A stretch of 53,795 nucleotides of DNA from Bacteroidales bacterium (GTDB lineage: Bacteria; Bacteroidota; Bacteroidia; Bacteroidales; F082), in assembly GCA_017645275.1 (NCBI GenBank), contig JAGCPH010000031.1, positions 1 through 53,795 of the forward strand, given 5' to 3'. The notes below the pieces were generated by a model. It did no database searches and was not told the DNA's origin. It saw only the letters and a list, made by a program, of their open reading frames with translations. The number at the start of each line of letters is the position of its first letter. Positions within the stretch are counted from its first letter, which is position 1. Of this stretch, positions 1-6,912 are shown one piece after another. A program made the position numbers and the translations under genes.

Positions 1-2
1 GC

Positions 3-170
3 GTGCTAACTGCAAAAATTGAGAATACAAGTTCGCCTAAAGAAATGAAATTTTGGAATTTGGTGCAATCTGAAGGTTTAATGTTTATTGGGATTGCGAG
101 GAAATATTGGGGATTGCAGAGGGGGTGGCGTTGCAGGGAGGGCTACCCCAGCCAGGTCACACAAAAATAA
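3..170 (+). CDS. possible 3' end of a gene entering from the left edge
   Basis: One plus-strand frame is open from the window edge for 55 codons and stops at 168-170, directly against the stem of a strong terminator. The tail is rich in Trp, Gly and basic residues (for example GLQRGWRCREGY). I do not recognise the family. Ending exactly at a terminator supports a real gene end, but a short open frame at an edge can arise by chance, and the base composition is G-rich compared with the following genes. Confidence 0.3.
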   Translation: MLTAKIENTSSPKEMKFWNLVQSEGLMFIGIARKYWGLQRGWRCREGYPSQVTQK

Positions 171-210
171 GCCTTAAAATATTGATTAGCAATGTTTTAA
201 GGCTTTTTTA
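169..210. terminator. bidirectional Rho-independent terminator
   Basis: A 16-bp stem (169-184 with 190-205, one G-T pair) with a 5-nt loop is followed by a T-run on the plus strand; an A-rich left flank gives a T-run on the minus strand too. It closes the minus-strand operon that starts at the kinase (2786) and the open frame entering from the left. Confidence 0.85.
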
Positions 211-231
211 TTGTAAAAATTGACGGGGATA

Positions 232-350
232 GTCGGCAAAGTCTTTCTGTACGTCGAATGGTTTGAGTTCAGTGTTCATGTTCACAGGTGTTTCTTTACA
301 GCCTGTCAATGCGATTAAGAGTAAGGAGGTGATTAGTAATATTTTTTCAT
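232..350 (-). pseudogene. truncated, frameshifted copy of the flavin-reductase lipoprotein gene 5' end
   Basis: This 119-bp stretch is a near copy of the first 110 or so bases of the intact gene that starts at 1540: lipoprotein signal, the GCKETP region and the segment NTELKPFDVQKDFAD. It lacks one base after ATGAAAAAA, so the frame breaks at codon 6, and it carries a small insertion (an extra GTTCAC-like hexamer). Homology stops abruptly at 232, just after the codons for FAD. The old start codon overlaps the YjbR stop (ATGA), so it sits where a translationally coupled last operon gene would be. It looks like the leftover of a duplication or deletion inside the operon. Confidence 0.8.
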
Positions 351-700
351 TTATGCTTTTTCTTGGTGTACTTTGTTTTTACAATTTCGTAAGAATTCCG
401 TGTGAGGTCTTTCAGCAACTCGTCAGGTGCTATGTTCGGGTTTATTCCGAGCCAGTGTTTTGGAGATTCGTTGTAAGGGTCGCTAATGCAATCATTTTCT
501 TCCTTCAGCTCTACGATGCGTTCAGGCTGGCATTTGAGCGAGATTACAGAATATTCATCGCAGTCAAAATATGAAAACATGTGACCACAGACGTAGAAAA
601 CCAAGACCCCTTCCCCATTTTTGAATTTGGTGAACGGGAACTTCTCTTCAATGTCATCGCCCAGAGAGAGGCAGAAATCACGATAGTCCTCAATGTTCAT
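347..700 (-). CDS. MmcQ/YjbR family protein
   Basis: This 117-aa protein has the length and pattern of the YjbR/MmcQ family, small single-domain proteins with a CyaY-like fold whose members have been called DNA-binding but lack a settled function. Visible family features are an N-terminal helix ending in EEKFPF, a central strand pair around GHMFSYFD, the ISLKCQPER stretch and a C-terminal HWLGI followed by a Lys-rich tail. It is the fourth gene of the minus-strand operon, 42 bp after the small Cys-rich protein, and its TGA overlaps the ATG of the broken flavin-reductase copy. The family call is fairly secure; the role is not. Confidence 0.8.
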   Translation of the reverse strand: MNIEDYRDFCLSLGDDIEEKFPFTKFKNGEGVLVFYVCGHMFSYFDCDEYSVISLKCQPERIVELKEENDCISDPYNESPKHWLGINPNIAPDELLKDLTRNSYEIVKTKYTKKKHK

Positions 701-742
701 ATTACTTTTTCATTTAACAATTCACAAAGTCTATCTTCTCTT

Positions 743-928
743 TTATTGATACTTGTTAAATTGGTACTTATCTCTCAATTCAGCCTTTTTCTCTGGTGGC
801 AATGATTTGAAATATGATTTCCATCCGGGACAGAAATTGATGTGCCAACGCCAGAAACGCCCCATAAGTGATTTGGGCTTTGCGTCATAATGAGCACGGA
901 TTTTACAGTTTTCGCAAGGATGTGCCAT
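743..928 (-). CDS. small conserved-looking protein with CxxC motif
   Basis: This 61-aa protein has an N-terminal CENC pair and one later Cys (NFCPGW), aromatic residues in the middle (GRFWRWHINF) and a charged helical tail. The frame extends to a TTG at 946, but the ATG at 928 gives the better start because it begins with MAHPCENC and follows an A-rich stretch. It lies between the flavin-reductase lipoprotein (gap about 30 bp from the ATG) and YjbR (42 bp) on the same strand, so it is probably co-transcribed. The Cys residues could bind a metal, but three Cys with one His is weak evidence. I do not recognise a named family. Confidence 0.6.
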   Translation of the reverse strand: MAHPCENCKIRAHYDAKPKSLMGRFWRWHINFCPGWKSYFKSLPPEKKAELRDKYQFNKYQ

Positions 929-958
929 AGTGTATATTTTTTGCAAAATTAATAATAT

Positions 959-1540
959 TTATCTCCTCCATGCTCCAATCACTTCGCCGATATAAACCGT
1001 ATGGATCCCAGCATCGAAGTCGGCGTACCAGTCTTTAGGTGTGGCATTGCGGAAGTCGTTCTCATTCTGGTGCCAAGAGGTCATAATCTCACACTCAATC
1101 ACCAGTTTCGCTTCCTCGTAATATGGGGTGCCGTTCTCAGTGTATGCGGTATGAAGCCCCAACGCAGCGGCTTTGTCACCGTCACGGCCACTGTTTCTAC
1201 CCATATATCTCCATACTTCAGGATCTTCAAACTCCATGATGGTAAAACGACCATGACGCTCCATAAACTCCCATGTGTAGCGAGCAGGAGCGACATAGAC
1301 CGTTACTGTCGGGCGGTCATGGCCGATGTAGTTTCCGATGCTTCCCCAACCTATCGTCATGGCGTTGTTCTCGGTGGTGTCGCCAGAGCAGAGGATGAGG
1401 TTTTTGGTGAAGAAAGTGAAGCCGTTGTCGGCAAAGTCTTTCTGTACGTCGAATGGTTTGAGTTCAGTGTTCATAGGTGTTTCTTTACAGCCTGCCAATG
1501 CTATCAGGAGCATGGAGGCGATTAATAATAGTTTTTTCAT
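959..1540 (-). CDS. lipoprotein with flavin reductase-like fold
   Basis: This 193-aa protein starts with a lipoprotein signal (lipobox LAGC, Cys18). The body resembles flavin reductase-like FMN-binding proteins: an NAMTIGWGSIG stretch early on, then TVTVYVAPARYTWEFME and a glycine/arginine segment GRNSGRDGDK. Such domains bind FMN and often have unproven substrates; a lipidated version would face the periplasm or cell surface. It begins directly after the SMR exporter stop (TAA then ATG, no gap), implying translational coupling. A broken copy of its 5' end lies at the end of the operon (232-350). Confidence 0.8.
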   Translation of the reverse strand: MKKLLLIASMLLIALAGCKETPMNTELKPFDVQKDFADNGFTFFTKNLILCSGDTTENNAMTIGWGSIGNYIGHDRPTVTVYVAPARYTWEFMERHGRFTIMEFEDPEVWRYMGRNSGRDGDKAAALGLHTAYTENGTPYYEEAKLVIECEIMTSWHQNENDFRNATPKDWYADFDAGIHTVYIGEVIGAWRR

Positions 1541-1864
1541 TTATCCAACATATTTTAATCCGACAATAGATAATATAAGCGTTGTCAAAAAGAATATCCT
1601 CCAAAACGTTGCTGGCTCGTGGAAGACGAAGATTCCGAGCAACACTGCGCCGACTGCCCCGATGCCAGTCCAAACAGGATATGCCACTCCTATCGGAATA
1701 GTCTGCGTTGCTTTGGCTAAGAGTATGGCACTCAGCACATACAGCAAAGCAAACCCTGTGATCCACAGCCAAAACTCTGTTCCGACTGCCAATTTGGTCT
1801 TTCCGAGGCAAAAAGCAAAGCCTGTTTCACAAAGACCAGCGATTATGAGGATAATCCAGTTCAT
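1541..1864 (-). CDS. SMR-family small exporter, SugE/Gdx-like
   Basis: A 107-aa, four-helix membrane protein of the small multidrug resistance family. The essential helix-1 glutamate is present (LCETGFAF, Glu13), and the helix-3 sequence YPVWTGIGAVGA matches the SugE/Gdx branch closely. Well-studied Gdx proteins export guanidinium in exchange for protons as dual-topology dimers; others act on quaternary ammonium compounds. Only one SMR gene is present, as expected for a homodimer. There is no recognisable guanidine riboswitch in front of it; it follows the kinase by 22 bp and abuts the flavin-reductase lipoprotein. The subfamily call rests on the helix-3 motif. Confidence 0.85.
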   Translation of the reverse strand: MNWIILIIAGLCETGFAFCLGKTKLAVGTEFWLWITGFALLYVLSAILLAKATQTIPIGVAYPVWTGIGAVGAVLLGIFVFHEPATFWRIFFLTTLILSIVGLKYVG

Positions 1865-1886
1865 TTATGCTTTTTCATTTAACATT

Positions 1887-2786
1887 TCACAAATTGTTTT
1901 TGAGCATCTTCACCAATTCGTCGCTGATGTTATTCCCTATCTGACGGCACACATCCTGACTCCAGCGTTGAGCCATAGCGATACGAGAGGCCTGGTCGTG
2001 CGAGCCTTGCAGCATGGCATAGATATAACCGGCATTGAAATTGTCGCCGGCTCCAACTGTGCTGACCGTCTCTATTTGCTGCACAGTATATGTTTCACGA
2101 TTATCCGGAGTATAAACTCGTATCGTATTTGCTCCGTCGGTCAGAATCAATGTTTTGCAAAAACGACTCACTCGTTCATAGATGGCTTCTCCGTCGTGCA
2201 AGTCATACATATATCCGAAATCCTCCATCGAGCCACGAACCACATTGGCCAGACTCATATTCTCCTCAATGTTTGGAAGCACCACGGGCAATTCAGCGAT
2301 ATGGTTTTTGCGGAAGTTGACATCATAATAGAGCCATGCGCCAGCTTTCCGGGCATCACGAAGCAAGCCTCCCACCACAGGACGAATGGCGGGGTTTATG
2401 GCGAAAAACGAACCGAAAAGCACAACATCATCCTTGCAAATTTCGGGCAGTTTGCTATCCAACGAGACCGCCGCATGGTCTTTGTAAAACACATACTGGG
2501 CATCGTTATTCTCATCAAGGAAAGCCAGCGTAATATGCGACTTGACATTTTCGTGACGGCACACGTATTCCGACGATACTCCATTGTCTTTCAAATAGTT
2601 ACATATAATATCGCCTATATGGTCGCCGCCAACGTCAGTCACCATAGCACAAGGCACTCCGGCACGTCCGAGCGACACTATGCTGTTGAATGTAGAGCCA
2701 CCCGGAACGGCCTTTTGCGGCTGGTCGTTCTTGAAAAGGATATCCAGCACTGTTTCACCAATACCAATTACACGTTTGTTTGGCAT
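1887..2786 (-). CDS. PfkB/ribokinase-family sugar kinase (fructokinase-like)
   Basis: This 299-aa cytoplasmic kinase carries both PfkB signatures: PGGSTFNSIVSLGRAG near residues 29-44 and the C-terminal anion hole with the catalytic base, TVGAGDNFNAGY, near 243-254. Family members phosphorylate sugars or nucleosides with ATP; the short N-terminus and PGGS motif suit a fructokinase-like enzyme, but the substrate cannot be read from sequence. It is the first gene of the operon and has a good promoter 30-60 bp upstream. A 553-codon open frame on the opposite strand covers this gene and its neighbours; it has no homology and is a shadow. Confidence 0.88.
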   Translation of the reverse strand: MPNKRVIGIGETVLDILFKNDQPQKAVPGGSTFNSIVSLGRAGVPCAMVTDVGGDHIGDIICNYLKDNGVSSEYVCRHENVKSHITLAFLDENNDAQYVFYKDHAAVSLDSKLPEICKDDVVLFGSFFAINPAIRPVVGGLLRDARKAGAWLYYDVNFRKNHIAELPVVLPNIEENMSLANVVRGSMEDFGYMYDLHDGEAIYERVSRFCKTLILTDGANTIRVYTPDNRETYTVQQIETVSTVGAGDNFNAGYIYAMLQGSHDQASRIAMAQRWSQDVCRQIGNNISDELVKMLKNNL

Positions 2787-2811
2787 ATCGCAAATATTTT
2801 TATCACAACTG

Positions 2812-2843
2812 CAAAATTACTAGTTTTTTTCTATTTTTGCAAA
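2812..2843 (-). promoter_or_regulatory. promoter of the kinase-SMR-lipoprotein operon
   Basis: Read on the minus strand, TTTG (2843-2840), a 20-nt spacer, then TAATTTTG (2819-2812). This fits the Bacteroidota housekeeping promoter exactly and lies 26 bp before the kinase ATG. Confidence 0.8.
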
Positions 2844-2865
2844 AAATTACAACAATACGTGATAA

Positions 2866-2937
2866 TAAAAAAACTCGCTGGCTTTGTGTTTTGTCGTAAA
2901 TCTGGTAAAAATACGTGGCGCACAAAGTTCCAGCGAG
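2866..2937 (-). terminator. long-stem terminator, second of a tandem pair
   Basis: CTCGCTGG-CTTTGTG at 2874-2888 pairs with 2921-2937 (a two-base bulge) around a 32-nt loop, and on the minus strand the stem is followed by seven T. It sits just before the kinase promoter and insulates the kinase operon from transcription of the surface-protein genes upstream. Confidence 0.65.
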
Positions 2938-2944
2938 TAAATAA

Positions 2945-2978
2945 AAGGCCTCCTAACCGTCACGGCGGAGGCCAACTA
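2945..2978 (-). terminator. terminator of the surface-protein operon
   Basis: GGCCTCC at 2948-2954 pairs with GGAGGCC at 2965-2971; on the minus strand the hairpin is followed by TTTTATTT. It is the first of two tandem terminators after the 82-aa gene. Confidence 0.75.
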
Positions 2979-3021
2979 AACAAAACAAAAACAATGTAAA
3001 ATAATTTACATTTTATCTAAT

Positions 3022-3270
3022 TTACCTCTTCTTACGGGCGACGGCATATCCTGCACCGAGAGCGGTGAGGATGAAAAGGCCGGTGCCGAGAGGAGCATCA
3101 CCATTGCCCGAGGCGTAGCCTCCGTTGCCGTGGTTCGGCGCTGCCAAATCCTGATAAGTCTCTCTGTCGCCTCCATAGTTATCGTAAGTGCCGAAGAAAC
3201 CGTCACGTTGTGCATTGGCTGTCATGCCGAGCATCATAATTATAGCGATTGCAAATAATATCTTTTTCAT
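3022..3270 (-). CDS. small secreted protein with anchor-like C-terminal tail
   Basis: This 82-aa protein has a clean signal peptide (MKKILFAIAIIMMLGMTANA, probable cleavage before QRDG), a short Gly/Asn/Tyr-rich middle, and a three-part C-terminus: DAPLGTG, a hydrophobic run LFILTALGAGYAV, then ARKKR. A motif, a membrane helix and a basic end is the layout of processed anchor signals such as PEP-CTERM, although the motif itself is different. Similar small proteins occur, from memory, in gut Bacteroidales without a known function. It follows the 947-aa surface protein by 21 bp and is followed by two terminators, so it ends that transcription unit. Confidence 0.75.
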   Translation of the reverse strand: MKKILFAIAIIMMLGMTANAQRDGFFGTYDNYGGDRETYQDLAAPNHGNGGYASGNGDAPLGTGLFILTALGAGYAVARKKR

Positions 3271-3291
3271 AGTATTTTCCTCCTTTCTTGA

Positions 3292-6135
3292 TTATCTAAC
3301 AACAATTTTTTGAGTCTTCTCATTTAATCTGAAGATGTAAACACCTTGTGATTTAACGTTTACTCTTTCAACACCATTGATTTGTTGTGTTGAGACCATG
3401 CGACCCATTACATCGAAGATCTGGAGTTCGCCTTCGCCATTGACGATGATGTCGAAACCATTCTGATAAGCAAAGCTTTCGTTTTCAGAATTGTTGTCGA
3501 TTGCTTCGAAGCGCAAGATGAAACGACCTGCTGCATCGGTGGTTGAACCAATGAAGGTGTAATCGCTTTCCAAGAGATCGGTGTCGACACCAGTTAAGCG
3601 GTCGTAGAGGTGCATGTAGCTGAAATTGCCCTTTTCAGCCTTGCCACTGATAGTGTATGTGCCCATCGTCTTAGCCTCGAAGTTGACATTGACGCTCTTA
3701 ACTTCTGAACGTTCGTTCATGACTGCTACTGCGCGATCGGCTGACTCGCTGTGGACATAAAGCATAGGAGCCTCGTCATTGAGGTGGTTTATCTTGGTAA
3801 GAGGCAAGCTGTTGCCGAAGCAAATGTATGCCACATCGGTGTATTTGCTGTTGGAAACTTCCAAACGGATAACTTCATCATTATATTCATTTGCATCTTT
3901 TGATGCTGGATTGAGGTGTAATACATCGCCTTTCGCTGATGCCTCGACCACAAATGCTTGACCAACTATGACCGGATTAGAACTAACATTAGCTGCATTA
4001 ACTGTTGTAAATAAGCCATCATCATTAAGTTTATAGTACGGACAGGCTGTTGTGTTTATTTTCATTCCTGTGATATTAACTGCCATAGGATTACCAATAA
4101 GGTTAAAGCCTTTGAAGTTATTGCCTGCGGTATATGATAATGGAATATCAGAAACTGATGTGGCGGTTGGAACTGTTCCTGCAAATTCGAGAGTTTTTGT
4201 CACTGAATTAGCATAGAGATAACCTGTTCCATTGACTAAATTAAATGTCTCTTTTTTGTAGTTTCTCCATTCAACACCATTTTTCGATTCATCGAAATAA
4301 TAGAGATCGTAATCGTTGGTAAGCATTCCTGTTACAAATGCAGGATTAATACCACCATCATCTGTTGTCGGATTTGCTAAAAGTATATATTTATCTTTAT
4401 CAGTTGAACTGCCATAACCTACGACTTCTCTTTGGAAAGTGGCATAAACACCATCCTTAGATCCACCAGAGAGAATAAGCTGGCCGCCTTCTTTGACAAC
4501 GAGTTTTGTTGGGTCGGTGCAAGAAATAGTTCCAGTAAGAGTGAGAATTTCATTCTTCAAAACTGTGGTTGGAGTTGATTCGGAATTAAGGTCTTTAATG
4601 GTAATAGAAGTTGGACTGTAGTAGGTTGTTTCGGAATCTGTGTCTTTTTTATAGAGATATACGGCATTTTGACCAGATGCGTAGCATGAGAAAATAGCGC
4701 TTGATGAGTTCTTTCTGATAATATTTCTAGTGTTAGTTCCTTGAGCTGTAATAACAGCTGCATCATTACTGAATGTAATAGTCCATTGGCTATTATCAGT
4801 AATTCCATCTTGGTTTTTTAAGTAATTAGAAGAGCTACTAGCTGCATAAAGATATTTATTTATGCTTTCATCATAAATAGTGTAATAATAATAGGTTTCA
4901 TTATTTTTAATTACAGTTTCAGGACCACTGATGACAAATTCTTTAAGACCATCGGCTTCGGTTATTTTTGTTTTTGCTGAAACCGAAGAAACAGTTACAT
5001 CAACTGCGTCTCTATTATTTCCTGTTGAGCCTTGCGCTCCCATTGCGGTAGCGCTACCAGCTGTTTTTGAACTTGCTATGATATAATGCTTGCCTGGTAC
5101 AATGTCATCAGCATCAGTTACAAGAGTATAAGTAGAAAGCTCTCTCCATTTTGCAAAAAGAGTTATATCGCTGGTTATAGTAAATACATCCCCATCTTTA
5201 TATGTGGTGGTTCCTGAACCATCAGCAGCTATATTCCAGCCCTCAAAAGCATAGCCGTCTTTTACCAGATTGCCACTATTACCTAATACAGTTATTTTTG
5301 CTCCTGCACCATAATCGGAGTAAAAACCACTTGAAGGAATTGCACCACCAGTGTTACCATTTCCGTTATAAGCAAAAGTGCATTTATCAGTCCAAACAGC
5401 AGTTAGTGTAACATCAGAAGATCCCATTTCAAATGTTTCTCCCGGATCATAAATATTAACACCATCAGTCCATCCTCTAAAGCCTTTTGTTTCATGTGTT
5501 ACGCCACCTCTATTTGCCACTGTTACAGTGACACCAGGGGCATATGAATTACCAGTAGGTACTGTACCAGAGCCATCACCAGCGTTATAAGTTACGGTGT
5601 GAGTAGAACCTGTAGAATATGTAACTGTGATGGACTTGACTGAAATATATGTTCCAGTATTGTTGATAGTAACAGAAATTTTTCCATTTGCCGAACCAGT
5701 AAAAGAAGGAGTCGTTCCATAGCTGTTTGGATTATTACCAGTTCCTGCACTTTGACCTTGAGTGCCAAAATTAGATCCACCCACTGTACAATTGACTGTA
5801 CCCTTGCCAGATTGCGTTCCACAACTAACATCAATTTGAGATATTGTGGCGCCAGATATGGTTGCTTCAAAAACAAGCCGTGTACATGCCTTATTACTTG
5901 CGCCCACCTGCCAAGCGGAATTAGTCCAACCGTAATAAGTTGTTCCGGAAAACGTTGCTGTCCAACTCCATGTCTCCGAAGCAGTGCCTGTTATTGTTCC
6001 AGTAGTACCATCGGTTGGTTTTGACGTCAAATTAAAACCTGCAGAACTTTTGCTTTGTCCCACCGCCTTCCCCGGCAGAACCATCATTGTCAGCAGCATT
6101 ATCGCCGCCATTAGAAATGTAAATTTTTTCTTCAT
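3292..6135 (-). CDS. InlB-repeat surface protein with type IX secretion tail
   Basis: This 947-aa protein has a signal peptide (cleavage near residues 26-27, AVGQ). It has a Ser/Thr/Gly-rich N-terminal domain (about 30-175) and two InlB B-repeat (Listeria-Bacteroides repeat) units at about 180-250 and 253-332, each starting with a (V/F)xYNxGxG pattern and ending in TAVW or FAKW. A long beta-rich region follows, and the C-terminus holds a type IX sorting-like domain with LQIFDVMGRMV and GVYIFRL. It is therefore predicted to be exported across the outer membrane and attached or released at the surface. It follows the 90-aa gene by 38 bp and precedes the 82-aa protein. The ligand is unknown; adhesion is a guess from the repeats. 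Confidence 0.85.
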   Translation of the reverse strand: MKKKFTFLMAAIMLLTMMVLPGKAVGQSKSSAGFNLTSKPTDGTTGTITGTASETWSWTATFSGTTYYGWTNSAWQVGASNKACTRLVFEATISGATISQIDVSCGTQSGKGTVNCTVGGSNFGTQGQSAGTGNNPNSYGTTPSFTGSANGKISVTINNTGTYISVKSITVTYSTGSTHTVTYNAGDGSGTVPTGNSYAPGVTVTVANRGGVTHETKGFRGWTDGVNIYDPGETFEMGSSDVTLTAVWTDKCTFAYNGNGNTGGAIPSSGFYSDYGAGAKITVLGNSGNLVKDGYAFEGWNIAADGSGTTTYKDGDVFTITSDITLFAKWRELSTYTLVTDADDIVPGKHYIIASSKTAGSATAMGAQGSTGNNRDAVDVTVSSVSAKTKITEADGLKEFVISGPETVIKNNETYYYYTIYDESINKYLYAASSSSNYLKNQDGITDNSQWTITFSNDAAVITAQGTNTRNIIRKNSSSAIFSCYASGQNAVYLYKKDTDSETTYYSPTSITIKDLNSESTPTTVLKNEILTLTGTISCTDPTKLVVKEGGQLILSGGSKDGVYATFQREVVGYGSSTDKDKYILLANPTTDDGGINPAFVTGMLTNDYDLYYFDESKNGVEWRNYKKETFNLVNGTGYLYANSVTKTLEFAGTVPTATSVSDIPLSYTAGNNFKGFNLIGNPMAVNITGMKINTTACPYYKLNDDGLFTTVNAANVSSNPVIVGQAFVVEASAKGDVLHLNPASKDANEYNDEVIRLEVSNSKYTDVAYICFGNSLPLTKINHLNDEAPMLYVHSESADRAVAVMNERSEVKSVNVNFEAKTMGTYTISGKAEKGNFSYMHLYDRLTGVDTDLLESDYTFIGSTTDAAGRFILRFEAIDNNSENESFAYQNGFDIIVNGEGELQIFDVMGRMVSTQQINGVERVNVKSQGVYIFRLNEKTQKIVVR

Positions 6136-6173
6136 GTTTTGTATTTTTTAAAGATTTAGTTCATGTAATTGTT

Positions 6174-6446
6174 TTATTCTTCTATTCCTGAATAGTAAGC
6201 TTTTGTAAATTCATCACACACATCGTCAAATGGTTTACCGGTGAAATCTTTTACTTTTTTTACAACCCCATTAGTAAGTGTATCAAAATAGTCTAAAATA
6301 CTATTAGTTTTTGATGCAGCTTCTAAGGCATCATTTTTAAGATCATCATAATCTTTGTCCTTCAAACCATTTATTCTCATAAATTTTTTAACGGTTTCTT
6401 CTACGTAATCAATCAATGCTTTTTTAAAATCAAATTTCTCTAACAT
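6174..6446 (-). CDS. 90-aa helical hypothetical protein
   Basis: A short, highly charged, Lys- and Asp-rich protein with no signal peptide or membrane segment; it reads as three or four amphipathic helices. I do not recognise a family. It is preceded by an A/T-rich start region typical of the phylum, lies about 150 bp downstream of the terminator of the structured RNA and 38 bp before the surface-protein gene, so it may be the first gene of that unit. Its composition (many Lys, Asp and Phe) resembles small accessory proteins rather than housekeeping ones. Confidence 0.6.
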   Translation of the reverse strand: MLEKFDFKKALIDYVEETVKKFMRINGLKDKDYDDLKNDALEAASKTNSILDYFDTLTNGVVKKVKDFTGKPFDDVCDEFTKAYYSGIEE

Positions 6447-6504
6447 TTTTACTGTTTTTTAATTAATAATATTTTTCCATTATCAAACCGCTTTCGTGGT
6501 TTTA

Positions 6505-6597
6505 TTATATTGAATCATCATCACTCTTCTCATCACGAGGGTTCCCTCCGGTTAACAATCTGCCACCACTTAAGAGTTTTTGTTCACCTCCGAGCAT
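6505..6597 (-). CDS. possible 30-aa Gly-Gly-rich peptide
   Basis: An ATG at 6597, inside the T-run of the RNA terminator, opens a 30-codon frame with three regularly spaced GG pairs (MLGGEQKLLSGGRLLTGGN) and an acidic end (DEKSDDDSI). The repeated leucine-GG spacing is suggestive of a leader or precursor peptide, but there is no clear ribosome-binding site and the frame is short enough to be chance. It lies on the same strand as, and 58 bp upstream of, the 90-aa gene. Confidence 0.25.
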   Translation of the reverse strand: MLGGEQKLLSGGRLLTGGNPRDEKSDDDSI

Positions 6598-6796
6598 AAA
6601 AAAAGCATGGACGTTGACTCATCCACGCTCTGAGGTTGTAGGAGACCTAATAATACCAGATAAATCACGCCCATGCAAAACGCATAGACGCTTGCGACTC
6701 TCTTTCGGTATTATTGCTGAAATTTCCTACGTTTCAGAGCGATTCCGAATAGCTGCAAACGCTTCTTTTACACTCCTCGGATTTCTCCCCGAGTTG
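6598..6796 (-). ncRNA. structured RNA of about 200 nt with its own promoter and terminator
   Basis: Read on the minus strand this region has no long ORF but folds strongly. A 5' hairpin pairs 6793-6789 with 6780-6776. A nested arm pairs 6739-6734 with 6633-6628, 6730-6725 with 6643-6638, 6715-6707 with 6657-6649 (nine perfect pairs), and an apical hairpin 6691-6682 with 6676-6667. It ends in a terminator stem (6628-6622 with 6611-6605) plus seven T. A TATTTTTG element at 6810-6803 would start it near 6796. The length and structure suit a free-standing small RNA; it could also be a long leader or attenuator for the genes downstream. It is not end-paired like 6S RNA, and I could not match it to a named class. 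Confidence 0.65.
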
Positions 6797-6800
6797 CGGT

Positions 6801-6870
6801 TGCAAAAATACAAATTATTTCTGAATCAACAAGATAGTTTTTGAAAAAAAGTTTATGGTTTACTGTTTAC
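6801..6870 (-). repeat. promoter-bearing dispersed repeat, copy 1
   Basis: About 70 bp, nearly identical to copy 2 at 7903-7973. On the minus strand it carries TATTTTTG (6810-6803) with a TCTTG box about 19 nt upstream, aimed at the structured RNA. The other end is TTTTTTTCAAAAA preceded by GTAAAC-like words. Confidence 0.7.
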
Positions 6871-6912
6871 GGGGTGGGTTACTTGCCACCTTAGCTGGTA
6901 AGGTTTTCAGGA

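Noticed and set aside
1338-2999. A 553-codon plus-strand open frame
   Set aside because: It lies opposite the kinase, SMR and lipoprotein genes, has no domain-like sequence, and runs through their promoter and terminators. It is a shadow frame.
6598-6796. 6S RNA or tmRNA
   Set aside because: The 5' and 3' ends do not pair as in 6S RNA, and there is no tRNA-like domain or tag frame as in tmRNA.
6614-6844. A 76-codon plus-strand frame over the structured RNA
   Set aside because: It runs antisense to the RNA and its stems; pairing explains the sequence better than coding.
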